A stretch of 64,000 bases of DNA, from positions 115,745 through 179,744 of the forward strand of contig NZ_BAED01000063.1 of the NCBI RefSeq assembly GCF_000241345.1. The letters are read 5' to 3'. Positions 37,411-46,038 of the stretch are shown here, one piece after another; position 1 is the first letter of the stretch; every line of letters begins with the position of its first letter. The stretch is from Gordonia amarae NBRC 15530. Its GTDB lineage: Bacteria; Actinomycetota; Actinomycetes; Mycobacteriales; Mycobacteriaceae. Both the position numbers and the translations under genes were made by a program. The notes below the pieces were generated by a model, which saw only the letters and a list, made by a program, of their open reading frames with translations, was not told where the DNA came from and did no database searches.

Positions 37411-38172
37411 TCAGTGGCCGCCGGACTTGTGCTCGCCCGAGGGCTCGGTGCTCTCGGCGCCCTCGTGGTCACCCGACTCGGTGCCCTCGTGCTCGCCGGA
37501 CTCCTCGGCCTTGATGACACCGCACGCGATGCGGGCCCCGGCATCACCGGTGGTCATGGTCTTCTCGTCCGGCTTGGCTGCGTACCGGGTGGGGATGTTC
37601 GCGAAGTTGTCGGCGTCGGCGTGGATGATGATCGACTTGCCGGCGATCTGCTCCAGGGTCACCGCGTCGGTCGTGGTGGTGGTCTCGCCCGAGCCGTCCT
37701 TGAGGACGTTGATCGACACCAGGTCGCCGCTCGAGGGGTGCCCGGTGTTGCCGTCGACCTGCAGGTGGCCACCCGCGGAGGTGAACGGCTCCGAACCCGA
37801 CGCCTTGCACTCGCCGTTGGTGTGCAGGTGCATGCCGTGGAAACCGGCGGGCAGGCCGCTGACGGTGACGGAGACCTTCACGGCGTCGCCGAGGGTGGTG
37901 AAGGTGGCGGTGCCGACGGGCTTGCCGTCCGCGTCCTTCAGGGAGGCGGTGGCCGTGCCCGAATGCCCGTCCACACCGGACACGTCACCCGGAGGTGCCT
38001 GGTCGCCGGTCACCACCGACGGCGTGGTGTACGGGGCGTCGGAGGCTTCCTCATCGGGCGAGCAGGCGGCGACGCCCGCTCCGATGGCACCCGCCGCCGC
38101 GATCACCGCGACCACACGCGCGGTACGACGACGGCCGGTGGCCGGGGTGGCGAGGTGAGAACTGGCGGACAT
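37411..38172 (-). CDS. sodC: Cu/Zn superoxide dismutase lipoprotein SodC
   Basis: A 253-aa exported dismutase. Signal ends with a lipobox (GVAAC), giving a membrane-anchored lipoprotein. Metal ligands: GMHLHTNGEC (copper), GGHLQVDGNTGHPSSGDL (zinc and bridging His), IIIHADADNF (copper). The Cys pair GEC/IACGV forms the family disulfide. An acidic His-rich tail (EHEGTESGDHEGAE) follows the domain and could bind metal. AGGAG lies 4 nt before the ATG. Equivalent to Rv0432. Confidence 0.95.
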   Translation of the reverse strand: MSASSHLATPATGRRRTARVVAVIAAAGAIGAGVAACSPDEEASDAPYTTPSVVTGDQAPPGDVSGVDGHSGTATASLKDADGKPVGTATFTTLGDAVKVSVTVSGLPAGFHGMHLHTNGECKASGSEPFTSAGGHLQVDGNTGHPSSGDLVSINVLKDGSGETTTTTDAVTLEQIAGKSIIIHADADNFANIPTRYAAKPDEKTMTTGDAGARIACGVIKAEESGEHEGTESGDHEGAESTEPSGEHKSGGH

Positions 38173-38290
38173 GGCTCTCCTTGTGTCTGGTGGGACCACG
38201 TGTCTGGTGGACCAAGTATTACAGGCTGTAGTGGGTGCGCGGCGGACGGGTGCCGAGATCGGTTGTCGGCCGGACCCGGCGAGCGGCCGG

Positions 38291-38785
38291 TCAGCGGGTC
38301 ACGACGATCACCGGCATGCCGTCGGAGCAATCGGTGAACGAGTCGGGGCGGGCCTCGACACTGACGCTGCCGCCGAGCGCCTTGGCCACCTTCTGCGCCG
38401 CCGACCTGTCGCCCGAGTCGTAGAAGACCGTGTTCTCGGTGATGGAGCTGGTGCTGAGGTTGCCCGGATCGGACACCTCGAACCCGGCGTCCTCCAGGGT
38501 CGTGCTGACCTCACTGGCCAGACCGGACACGGTGCCGGCGTTGAACACGCACAGCGGAGGAGTCTGGGCGCTGCCGCCGGAGGAGGTTGTCGTGGTGGCC
38601 TCCGCGGAGGTGGAGACGGAGGTGGCGGGCATCTTGGCGCCCGCCTCGGCGAGCTTCTGCTCGGGATCGTCGTCACCCGAGGCCGCCGAATGCCAGGCCA
38701 GCCCGAAGAACACCACGGCCAACGCCAGCAGCAGCATCGCTCCCGCGCGGAAGGGGAGCTTGTTCGGTTCCCGGTCAGCTTTCAT
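38291..38785 (-). CDS. LytR C-terminal-domain membrane protein
   Basis: About 164 aa. One N-terminal membrane helix (AGAMLLLALAVVFFGLAW), a Ser/Thr-rich linker, then a LytR_C domain (CVFNAGTVSGLASEVSTTLEDAGFEV ... VFYDSGDRSAAQKVAKALGG). The domain is shared with LCP ligases but no catalytic LCP domain is present. Counterpart of Rv0431 by order. Probably works at the outer face of the membrane; role unknown. Confidence 0.85.
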   Translation of the reverse strand: MKADREPNKLPFRAGAMLLLALAVVFFGLAWHSAASGDDDPEQKLAEAGAKMPATSVSTSAEATTTTSSGGSAQTPPLCVFNAGTVSGLASEVSTTLEDAGFEVSDPGNLSTSSITENTVFYDSGDRSAAQKVAKALGGSVSVEARPDSFTDCSDGMPVIVVTR

Positions 38786-38862
38786 CACGGCAACTCTAAC
38801 TCACCGGGAGCGCACGGACCGGTAGGCCGACGACCGTGGCAGACCGTCTGCGCCACCGGAAA

Positions 38863-39261
38863 CTAGGTGATCTCGAAGCCGAGCCGGCGCGCCGCACGCG
38901 CCTTCTGGCGGGCGGCCCGCAGCCGCCGCAGCCGCTTGACCAGCATCGGGTCGGCGGCCAGCGCCTCCGGCCGGTCCACCAGCGCGTTGAGCACCTGGTA
39001 GTAGCGGGTCGAGGACAGCCCGAAGAGCTGCTTGATGGCCTCTTCCTTGGCGCCTGCGTACTTCCACCACTGGCGTTCGAACGCCAGGATGTCGTGGTCG
39101 CGCCGGCACAGGCCGTCCTCCCCGATCTCCTTGGGGTCGGCCGACGAGTCGGCCGGCCTGGGTTCGATCAGGCCGGACGCCGGGGAGACCGCAGGCTCCA
39201 CCACGTGCGCAGGTGTGATCCGGTCACCGTGATCGCGGCTACGCGCTGCTGCGCTATCCAT
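38863..39261 (-). CDS. DUF3263 protein (Rv0430-like)
   Basis: A 132-aa actinobacterial protein. The conserved core RRDHDILAFERQWWKYAGAKEEAIKQ, then LSSTRYYQVLNALVDRPEAL and a basic helix RLRRLRAARQKARAARR, looks like a helix-turn-helix DNA-binding protein. The first ~50 residues are a variable leader. GGGAG lies 4 nt before the ATG. Divergent from def. Confidence 0.88.
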   Translation of the reverse strand: MDSAAARSRDHGDRITPAHVVEPAVSPASGLIEPRPADSSADPKEIGEDGLCRRDHDILAFERQWWKYAGAKEEAIKQLFGLSSTRYYQVLNALVDRPEALAADPMLVKRLRRLRAARQKARAARRLGFEIT

Positions 39262-39590
39262 GTCGCTCCCTCTGGATTCGCCTCATGCTCAAGACACCCC
39301 CGACTGATTCACGGTCCATGTCTCGGCCCCGGTCCGGGTTCCCAGTCCCGGGGTCTCGCACTGACGTGGTGACTCACATCGATGTCGTTCGCCAGCAATC
39401 TAAACACGGCGGAGCACACCAACCCGGGCATGACTCGCCACCACACGCCGATCGGAAAAAAATCCGGCGGTAATCTGACACACGCGGACCGACCGGTGGT
39501 GATCCATCCGATGCCCGCACCCATGCGCCCGGCCCGCCGGACCCATCGTCATGCGTCCCCGATAAGCGAACACCGAGAAGAAACGAACAC
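39262..39590. other. Divergent promoter region DUF3263 / def
   Basis: About 330 bp with no credible gene; it must contain both promoters. The middle is rather AT-rich (GAAAAAAATCC near 39465). No clear dyad or known motif was found. Confidence 0.5.
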
Positions 39591-40193
39591 ATGGCCATTC
39601 TCCCGATCTGCATCATCGGCGAACCCGTCCTGCACAAGCCGACAGCACCCGTCGAGCTCGACGACCAGGGCCGCCCGTCCGCCGAGATCATCACGCTGCT
39701 CGACGACATGTACGAGACGATGGACGCCGCCAACGGTGTCGGCCTGGCCGCCAACCAGGTGGGTGTAGGCCTGCGGATGTTCGTCTACGACTGCCCCGAC
39801 GAGAGCCGCGGGTCGGCGATCCGCCGGCGCGGCGAGGTGATCAACCCGGTGCTGGAGACCTCGGAGATCCCCGAGACGATGCCCGACCCCGACACCAACG
39901 ACGAAGGCTGCCTGTCGGTGCCGGGTGAGCAGTTCCCCACCGGCCGCGCCGACTGGGCCCGCGTCACCGGTACCGACCGCAACGGCGACGAGGTGGTCAT
40001 CGAGGGCAATGACTTCTTCGCCCGGATGCTGCAGCACGAGACCGGCCACCTCGACGGTTTCCTGTACGTCGACGTCCTCGTCGGCCGCAACGCGCGCGCC
40101 GCGAAGAAGGCCGTCAAACGCAACGGCTGGGGTGCGCCCGGCCTCACCTGGCTGCCCGGCGCCCAGGCCGACCCCTTCGGCCACGACGACTAG
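39591..40193 (+). CDS. def: Peptide deformylase
   Basis: A 200-aa Fe/Zn hydrolase removing formyl groups from nascent proteins. All three family motifs are present: [10 protein letters not shown] near residue 45, EGCLSVPG near 106 (metal Cys) and QHETGHLDG near 147 (HExxH). C-terminal extension [19 protein letters not shown] is typical of mycobacterial-type enzymes. The GNAT gene follows within 14 nt. Equivalent to Rv0429c. Confidence 0.97.
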   Translation: MAILPICIIGEPVLHKPTAPVELDDQGRPSAEIITLLDDMYETMDAANGVGLAANQVGVGLRMFVYDCPDESRGSAIRRRGEVINPVLETSEIPETMPDPDTNDEGCLSVPGEQFPTGRADWARVTGTDRNGDEVVIEGNDFFARMLQHETGHLDGFLYVDVLVGRNARAAKKAVKRNGWGAPGLTWLPGAQADPFGHDD

Positions 40194-40206
40194 CCGGGAC
40201 GGCGGG

Positions 40207-41202
40207 GTGGGGACCGAACCGTTCGTCGGTGACCGGGTGGTGGTGCGCTACCGCCTCGGGCCCGGCGCACCCGAGGACTGGCGCCCCGCACCCAACCCGG
40301 CGACGACGTCGGGCCCGTCGTTGTCCGATGTCACCGGCATCGTCACCGACGGCGGCACCCCGGAGCTGATCCGGCTCGACCGCGACGGCACCGTCGTGGA
40401 GATCCCCCGCCCGGCGATCACGTCGGTGCGGGTGCTGTCGCGGCGGACGGTGCGCAACAGCGACATCCGGGCCGTCGAATACGCGGCGGCACACGCCTGG
40501 CCGGGCACCGAATCTGGGTGGATCGCCGGATGGCTGGTGCGGGCGGGCGGCGGCTACACCCGCCGGGCGAACTGTGCTGTGCCCGTCGACATCGGGGCCC
40601 GCGCCGACGGAGCCACGCTCACCGCCATCGCCGACTGGTACCGCGCCCGGTCACTGCCGCCGCAATTGGCGTGGCCGGACCGGCTGCTGCCCGCCGCACA
40701 CCTGCCGGGGCCGCTCGAACAGCCGGTACAGGTGCTCACCGGCCGCTTCGAGGAGATCACCGTCGTGGCCGGGCACGCGGACGTGACCCTGGAACCGACC
40801 ATCAGCGACGAGTGGGGAGACGACTGGCTCGGCGTGCGCCTGGCGCCCGAATCCCCCGCGGACCTGCCGGCCGCGGCCGCGGTGATCGGCTCGGTACGCG
40901 ACGGGGAGCTGAGATTCGCCGGCGTCCGCGATCAGGGACGGCTCGTGGCGATCGGCCGGGGAGCGGTCACGCCGACCCCCTCCGGTGAGCCGATGCTCGG
41001 GGTGACGGCCCTGCACACGCTACCCGCTCACCGTGGGCGCGGGCTGGCCGGGCAGGTACTGGCGGCTCTACTCGGCTGGGGCCGCGAGCGCGGCGCCGAC
41101 ACCGTCTACCTGCAGGTCGACGCCGCCAACCGCGCACCGGGTGCCTGGTACCGGAGGCTCGGCTTCGGCCTGCACCACGAGTACGGGTACGTCCGGCTGT
41201 AA
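40207..41202 (+). CDS. GNAT N-acetyltransferase (Rv0428c-like)
   Basis: About 331 aa. The N-terminal ~90 residues are an SH3-like region (VGDRVVVRYRLGPG), the middle is actinobacterium-specific, and the C-terminal GNAT domain has the acetyl-CoA loop LPAHRGRGLAGQVLAALLGWGRERGA and LGFGLHHEYGYVRL. Starts at a GTG 14 nt after def. Substrate unknown; the family was noted as an N-acetylglutamate synthase-like clade. Confidence 0.85.
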   Translation: MGTEPFVGDRVVVRYRLGPGAPEDWRPAPNPATTSGPSLSDVTGIVTDGGTPELIRLDRDGTVVEIPRPAITSVRVLSRRTVRNSDIRAVEYAAAHAWPGTESGWIAGWLVRAGGGYTRRANCAVPVDIGARADGATLTAIADWYRARSLPPQLAWPDRLLPAAHLPGPLEQPVQVLTGRFEEITVVAGHADVTLEPTISDEWGDDWLGVRLAPESPADLPAAAAVIGSVRDGELRFAGVRDQGRLVAIGRGAVTPTPSGEPMLGVTALHTLPAHRGRGLAGQVLAALLGWGRERGADTVYLQVDAANRAPGAWYRRLGFGLHHEYGYVRL

Positions 41203-41286
41203 CCGCCGCGCGGGGTCGGACTCCCTCCGCGAGAACGGACAGGTCAGGCTGTGGCGATGTGCCGTCATGGCCTACGGTTGTCTGCG

Positions 41287-41889
41287 ATGTCTGCCTCCAG
41301 CACGCAGGGCCGTCAGCCGCCCGCACAGAAACGGCCCGCACGGATCACCGTCGTCGCCGTGGTCGTCGCCGCCCTGAGCCTCATCTCCTGGCTGGTCACC
41401 GGCTGCGACGACACCGCGTCGACCGATACGGCCGCCTCGTCGTCGACCGGCGGCCACGCGGCCTACTCGCCGGGCACCGCCACATTCCGGACGAGCCCGG
41501 CCAGAAGTTCGGCGCACCCGAGTACACGCCCGAAACCTTCCGCCCCGGCGACGAGGTCGCGTTCCCAATCCGGGCCGTCCCGATCCGGCTCGTCCCAGGG
41601 CATCCCCGCACACGCACTGGCCACGCTCAAGCTGATCGACGCCGGGAAGTGGCCGGAGGCCGCGAACGCACCCGGCACCCGCGGCGGTACGAACTTCCGC
41701 AACAATGAGGGTCTGCTCCCGCGCACCGGATCCGATGGCCGTCGGCTGCGGTTCCAGGAGTGGGATGTGAACCCGAAGAAGCCGGGCCGTGGCCGCGACG
41801 CCGAACGCATCATCACCGCCGACGACGGCTCGGCCTGGTACACCGACGACCACTACCGTTCCTTCAAGCAGATCCGAGGTCCCAACTGA
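41287..41889 (+). CDS. Secreted guanyl-specific ribonuclease, T1/Sa type
   Basis: About 200 aa. An N-terminal helix (ITVVAVVVAALSLISWLVTGC) with lipobox-like LVTGC indicates a lipoprotein or anchored export. After a Ser/Pro/Arg-rich linker, residues ~105-200 match the Streptomyces RNase Sa fold: the catalytic Glu in LRFQEWDVN, Arg in DAERIIT and His in YTDDHYRSF are all conserved. It should cut RNA after guanosine. The start is uncertain; an upstream GTG would add 12 residues. The stop overlaps the barstar start (TGATG). This pair is absent between the orthologous genes in M. tuberculosis. Confidence 0.87.
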   Translation: MSASSTQGRQPPAQKRPARITVVAVVVAALSLISWLVTGCDDTASTDTAASSSTGGHAAYSPGTATFRTSPARSSAHPSTRPKPSAPATRSRSQSGPSRSGSSQGIPAHALATLKLIDAGKWPEAANAPGTRGGTNFRNNEGLLPRTGSDGRRLRFQEWDVNPKKPGRGRDAERIITADDGSAWYTDDHYRSFKQIRGPN

Positions 41890-42416
41890 TGGACTCCCCA
41901 CTGGATGCGGAGCTGATGGATTCACCGATCTCGTTGCGCCAGTTCCTGATCAACGCGACCCACGACGGCCCGCCCATCGGGTTGCTCGGGTCGGCGCATA
42001 TGCCGGCCCCCGGACGACGGTTCGCGGTGCGCACCGTCGACGCCGCCGAGATGACCACGCTGTCGGGACTGTTCAGCGCTTTCGCCCGGGCCTGGGAGTT
42101 CGGGGAATCGTTCGGTCACAACAAGGATGCGTTCGACGACTGCATGCGCGACCTCGACGGCCCGGCGCTCACGGCCGGGGTGGTCCCGCCCACCGGCTAT
42201 CTCACACACATCTCGCGGGCCCACAACCTGCTCACCTCCGATCTGAGCCAGCTCGAGTGGTTCGCGTCGTCGCTGCTGTTCTACCGCGACCACTACGCAC
42301 ACCAGGCGCATCCGTCCGCGACGTTCGCCGTCGTGCTGTCCACCTCCGAACGCCGCCGCCCCGTCGTCCGCGAGCGCTGGCAGGCCGCCGGCGCGACCCT
42401 CGCCGAGATCGACTGA
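41889..42416 (+). CDS. Barstar-family ribonuclease inhibitor
   Basis: About 175 aa. The barstar core is visible near residues 75-95: WEFGESFGHNKDAFDDCMRDLD, with the typical FG-N-DAF-D-C pattern whose acidic residues plug the RNase active site. No signal peptide, so it stays in the cytosol and protects the cell from the RNase encoded just upstream, to which it is fused by a one-base overlap. The protein is twice the length of Bacillus barstar (~90 aa), with extra N- and C-terminal parts. Confidence 0.82.
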   Translation: MDSPLDAELMDSPISLRQFLINATHDGPPIGLLGSAHMPAPGRRFAVRTVDAAEMTTLSGLFSAFARAWEFGESFGHNKDAFDDCMRDLDGPALTAGVVPPTGYLTHISRAHNLLTSDLSQLEWFASSLLFYRDHYAHQAHPSATFAVVLSTSERRRPVVRERWQAAGATLAEID

Positions 42417-42421
42417 CCGCC

Positions 42422-43198
42422 ATGCGGATAGCCACGTGGAACGTCAACTCGATCCGCGCCCGCTCGGAGACGGTGGTGGCGTGGATGGAACGCAACGACA
42501 TCGATGTGCTGGCGATGCAGGAGACGAAATGTCCCGACGACCAGTTCCCGGTGATGAGCTTCCTCGCGAGCGGCTACGACGTCGTGTTCTGCGGCCAGGG
42601 CGGATTCAACGGGGTCGCCATCGCCTCCCGGGTCGGGCTCGACTCGGTGCAATACGGTTTCGACGGACAGCCCGCGTTCGGCGATGCGGGTGTGGAGGCC
42701 CGGGCCATCTCGGCGCGATGTGACGGTATCCAGGTGTGGAGCCTGTACGTGCCCAACGGCCGGACCCTCGACGACCCGCACTACGCCTACAAACTGGACT
42801 GGCTGTCGGCGCTGGCCGACCGGAGCGCGCTGTGGCTCGCCCACGACCCGGCCGCACAGATCATGCTGGCCGGCGACTGGAACGTCGCCCCCACCGACGA
42901 CGATGTCTGGGACAGAGACTATTTCGACGGCAAGACCCACGTCACCGACGCCGAGCGGCAGGCGGTGGCCGCGTTCGCCGGCCACGGATTCACCGACGTC
43001 GCACTCCCCTATGCGCCCGGCTACACCTTCTGGGACTACACCCAGCTGAGGTTCCCGCGCGACGAGGGCATGCGTATCGACTACCTGCTGTGCTCACCCG
43101 CGCTCGGCGACAGGGTGTTCGACGCCCGGATCGACCGGGAGGCCCGGAAGGCAAAGGGCGCCAGCGATCACGCCCCGGTGGTACTGGAGATCAGCTGA
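42422..43198 (+). CDS. xthA: Exodeoxyribonuclease III / AP endonuclease XthA
   Basis: A 258-aa EEP-family nuclease for base-excision repair. Motifs: IATWNVNSIRAR at the start, MQETKCPD (metal Glu), WSLYVPNGRTL, MLAGDWNVAP (Asp/Asn), and GASDHAPVVLEI (catalytic Asp-His). The ATG is 6 nt after the barstar stop. Equivalent to Rv0427c. Its 3' end overlaps the convergent hydroxylase gene by 8 nt. Confidence 0.95.
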   Translation: MRIATWNVNSIRARSETVVAWMERNDIDVLAMQETKCPDDQFPVMSFLASGYDVVFCGQGGFNGVAIASRVGLDSVQYGFDGQPAFGDAGVEARAISARCDGIQVWSLYVPNGRTLDDPHYAYKLDWLSALADRSALWLAHDPAAQIMLAGDWNVAPTDDDVWDRDYFDGKTHVTDAERQAVAAFAGHGFTDVALPYAPGYTFWDYTQLRFPRDEGMRIDYLLCSPALGDRVFDARIDREARKAKGASDHAPVVLEIS

Positions 43199-44474
43199 GA
43201 TGTGACGGTTGGGGGCTGCGCGCCACCACCGAGTCGACGATCTCGCCGGCCCGGACCGCGATGTTCGACAGCAGCGTCGACGACAGTCCGTGCGTGGCCT
43301 CCACGCCGCCGTTGAGGTAGACGCCGACACAGGTGTCGGCGGTGGTGGTCAGGCGGTAGTCGCGGCCCACCACGGGACGGCCGTCGGCGAACACACACGA
43401 CGACGCCGCGTCACCGAGCAGGTCGCGGATGTCGCCGGGCTCGAAACCGGTGGCGCACACGAGTGCGTCGGCCCGCACGGTGCCGGACTCGCCGGTCATC
43501 AGGTTGTGGGTGCTCACCGTCACGCCGTCGGCATCCTCGACGGCGCCGGTCACCTCGGTGGTGCGATGAATGAACAGCCGCCGGTTGCCGGTCACGCTTT
43601 CGTGGTATTCGCGCCGATACAGTTCCTCGAGCAGATCCATGTCGACAGCCGAATAGTTGGTGCTGCGGTGATACCCCATCAACCGTTCCCGCACGTCCGC
43701 GGGAGCCGAGTACCACAGGTCGACCGTGTCCGGGTCGAACACCCGGTTGGCGAACGGGCTGTCGTCCGACGGCGACAAGCCGAACTTGGTGTGCAACAGG
43801 TGAACCCGCGCCTCGGGGTAGGTGCTGTGCAGGTATTCGACCACTTCGGCCGCGCTCTGGCCGGCACCGAGCACCGCGAACGCCCCGTTCGGCGCCGACG
43901 GCACCCGGCCGAGCCGGGACAGGATGTCGTGGTTGTGGAAGATCCGGTCGCCTGCCACCAGGCCGTCGGGAAGCTTCCCGGCCAGCCCCGGTGCGAACAG
44001 CACATTGCGGGCCCGCAATTCGAACGGGCCGTCGGGACCGGCGCAGCTCACCACCACCCGGTCTCCGTCGAACGCGATCCGCTCGGCGCGGGTGCCGTAC
44101 CGGACGTCGGCACCGACGGTGTCCGCGGCCCAGGCGAGATAGTCACCGAATTCATGCCTGCTCGGAAAGAATGTCTGCTGGTTGATGAAATCAACCATTC
44201 TCCCTTTGCTGTGCAGATAATTGAAGAATGTATAGGCACTGCGCGGATTACGCATAGTGGCAAGATCTTTAGGAAAGGCGATCTGCATATTGGCGCCCGG
44301 CAACATCATTCCGGGGTGCCAGCTGAATACCGGTTTGCTTTCCACAAAGGCTGCGTTCAGCCGGACACCTGATCCGGCGAGTTCCTCCAGCACGACGGCG
44401 ACGGCGAGATTCGCGGGGCCGAAACCGATCCCGACGACGTCGAGGACGTCGTCACCGGCCGCTGCGGCGGTCAC
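43191..44474 (-). CDS. L-lysine/L-ornithine N-monooxygenase (siderophore)
   Basis: A 427-aa flavin monooxygenase that hydroxylates a side-chain amine to make a hydroxamate iron ligand. FAD motif GIGFGPANLA near residue 15, NADPH motif AVLGAGQSAAEVV near 200, and ALVCATGF near 355. It resembles PvdA/SidA/IucD/MbtG; lysine versus ornithine (or a diamine) cannot be decided. Start overlaps the salicylate synthase stop by 4 nt, so they form an iron-regulated operon. A visibly AT-richer patch lies in codons for residues ~45-105. Confidence 0.9.
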   Translation of the reverse strand: MTAAAAGDDVLDVVGIGFGPANLAVAVVLEELAGSGVRLNAAFVESKPVFSWHPGMMLPGANMQIAFPKDLATMRNPRSAYTFFNYLHSKGRMVDFINQQTFFPSRHEFGDYLAWAADTVGADVRYGTRAERIAFDGDRVVVSCAGPDGPFELRARNVLFAPGLAGKLPDGLVAGDRIFHNHDILSRLGRVPSAPNGAFAVLGAGQSAAEVVEYLHSTYPEARVHLLHTKFGLSPSDDSPFANRVFDPDTVDLWYSAPADVRERLMGYHRSTNYSAVDMDLLEELYRREYHESVTGNRRLFIHRTTEVTGAVEDADGVTVSTHNLMTGESGTVRADALVCATGFEPGDIRDLLGDAASSCVFADGRPVVGRDYRLTTTADTCVGVYLNGGVEATHGLSSTLLSNIAVRAGEIVDSVVARSPQPSHLS

Positions 44475-45955
44475 AACGACCCGTTCGTACCGGCGGGCTG
44501 GTCACTACCGGCGCTCTGATCACCATCACGCGCGGCGACGATGAACGGGGCCAGACCGGCGAGCTTCTCGCAGGTCTCCTCGAACTCGCGGTCCGGCCGG
44601 GACTGTTCCACCACACCGGCCCCCGACCGCAGCCACGCCTGCCCGCCCTGTGCGTACACCGAACGCAGCACCAATGTCGCCTCCAGCTCGCCGGCCGACG
44701 ACGCGGTCATGATCGCGCCCGAGTACAGGCTGCGCGGTATCGGTTCGAGCCGGTAGATGGCGTCGAGCGCCGGGGCCTTCGGGATGCCGGAGGCGGTGAT
44801 GGACGGGAACAGCACCGACAGCGCCACCCACGGTCCGGTGTCCGGGCGCAGGGTGCCGCGCAGCGTCGACGCCAGATGCTGAACGTGCCCGCGTTCGCGG
44901 ATCGCCATGAACTCGGTGACCGCGGTGCTGCCCGGTTCGGCGATCGACTCGATCTCGGAGAAGCAGGCCCGTACCGACACGGCGTGCTCGACGATCTCCT
45001 TGCTGTCATTGAGAAGTTCGTCGCGGGCGGCCGCATCCGCCTCGGGCGAGCGGCCCAGCGGCCGGGTCCCGGCCAGCGGTTCGGTGAGCACCTGGCCGTC
45101 GGCGGTGACCGAGACCACCAGTTCGGGGCTGAATCCGGCGGTCTCGATACCCCCGAGCGACACCAGGTACGACCGCATCGGATTGTTGGCGACACGGGCC
45201 CGGGCATAGGTGGCGGGCATGTCGACGGTGAACGGGATGTCGACATGCCGCGACATGATGACCTTCTGGTAGCCGCCCGCGGCGATCTCCGCCACGGCCG
45301 ACGCCACCTGGCCCCGGTAGTCGTACGGGTCCGAGTCGATGTCGACGGGCGGTGTCGCGCGTGCTGGGGTCGTGCGTTCTGGGGTCGTGCGTGCGATATC
45401 CGCCGCGGCCTCGGCGACCGCGATCAGTTCGTCGTCCAGACCGATGCCGTCGATGCCCTGCTCACCGACCGTCAGCTCGACGCGCGGAACGATGAGGTGG
45501 GCGAGCACCGCGTCGTCGGCGACCAGATGGCCGAGGCCGTGGTGCCCGGCGGCGAAGTCGAAGCCGATCCAGCCGTAGAGGCGCCAGTCGGCCATCGGCA
45601 GTGCCGCGACCGCCTCGGTGAGCGCATCGACCGGGCGGGCGCCGGGATCGTCGGCCCAGCGCCTGCTGGTGGTGCTGCCGCCGGTGTCCACCGAGACCTC
45701 GGTGCGGGTGAGCACGATGCGGGCGGCGACGTCGGCGGCGAAGGTCCAGCGGCCGTCGCGTTCGTAGACGACGTAGTCGGAGAAGCGGCCGGTCGCGGCC
45801 CACGCGGCGCAGATCTGCGCCGGATCGGCCGGCGCCGCCGATCCTGCGTGCGCGGCCACCGTTGAACTCGCGGTCACATTCACGCTGGAACTCCTCGCCT
45901 GTGCAAACTCAGGTGTCTGTGGGGACTCAGGCATCGCAGAATCTCGGTTCGCCAT
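44471..45955 (-). CDS. Salicylate synthase (MbtI/Irp9 family)
   Basis: A 494-aa chorismate-utilising enzyme making salicylate for a mycobactin- or nocobactin-like siderophore. Conserved MST-family segments: GYQKVIMSRHVDIPF near 245, EPLAGTRPLGR near 290, IRERGHVQHLAS near 360, SGIPKAPALDAIYR and WLRSGAGVVEQSRPD near the end. The N-terminal ~45 residues are variable. The ATG lies 2 bp from an IdeR/DtxR box, so the mRNA is probably leaderless. The NRPS genes for assembly are not in the window. Confidence 0.9.
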   Translation of the reverse strand: MANRDSAMPESPQTPEFAQARSSSVNVTASSTVAAHAGSAAPADPAQICAAWAATGRFSDYVVYERDGRWTFAADVAARIVLTRTEVSVDTGGSTTSRRWADDPGARPVDALTEAVAALPMADWRLYGWIGFDFAAGHHGLGHLVADDAVLAHLIVPRVELTVGEQGIDGIGLDDELIAVAEAAADIARTTPERTTPARATPPVDIDSDPYDYRGQVASAVAEIAAGGYQKVIMSRHVDIPFTVDMPATYARARVANNPMRSYLVSLGGIETAGFSPELVVSVTADGQVLTEPLAGTRPLGRSPEADAAARDELLNDSKEIVEHAVSVRACFSEIESIAEPGSTAVTEFMAIRERGHVQHLASTLRGTLRPDTGPWVALSVLFPSITASGIPKAPALDAIYRLEPIPRSLYSGAIMTASSAGELEATLVLRSVYAQGGQAWLRSGAGVVEQSRPDREFEETCEKLAGLAPFIVAARDGDQSAGSDQPAGTNGSL

Positions 45956-45957
45956 TT

Positions 45958-45976
45958 TTAGGAGAGCCTAAGCTAG
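45958..45976 (-). promoter_or_regulatory. IdeR/DtxR iron box
   Basis: TTAGGAGAGCCTAAGCTAG matches about 15 of 19 positions of the IdeR/DtxR consensus (TTAGGTTAGGCTAACCTAA type). It abuts the salicylate synthase start, so iron-loaded IdeR would block transcription of the siderophore operon. Confidence 0.85.
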
Positions 45977-46038
45977 GCATACCCGAAATGCGAAATCCCG
46001 ACGGCTCAGATCACACCTCGCAGTGACCCACAAAGACT

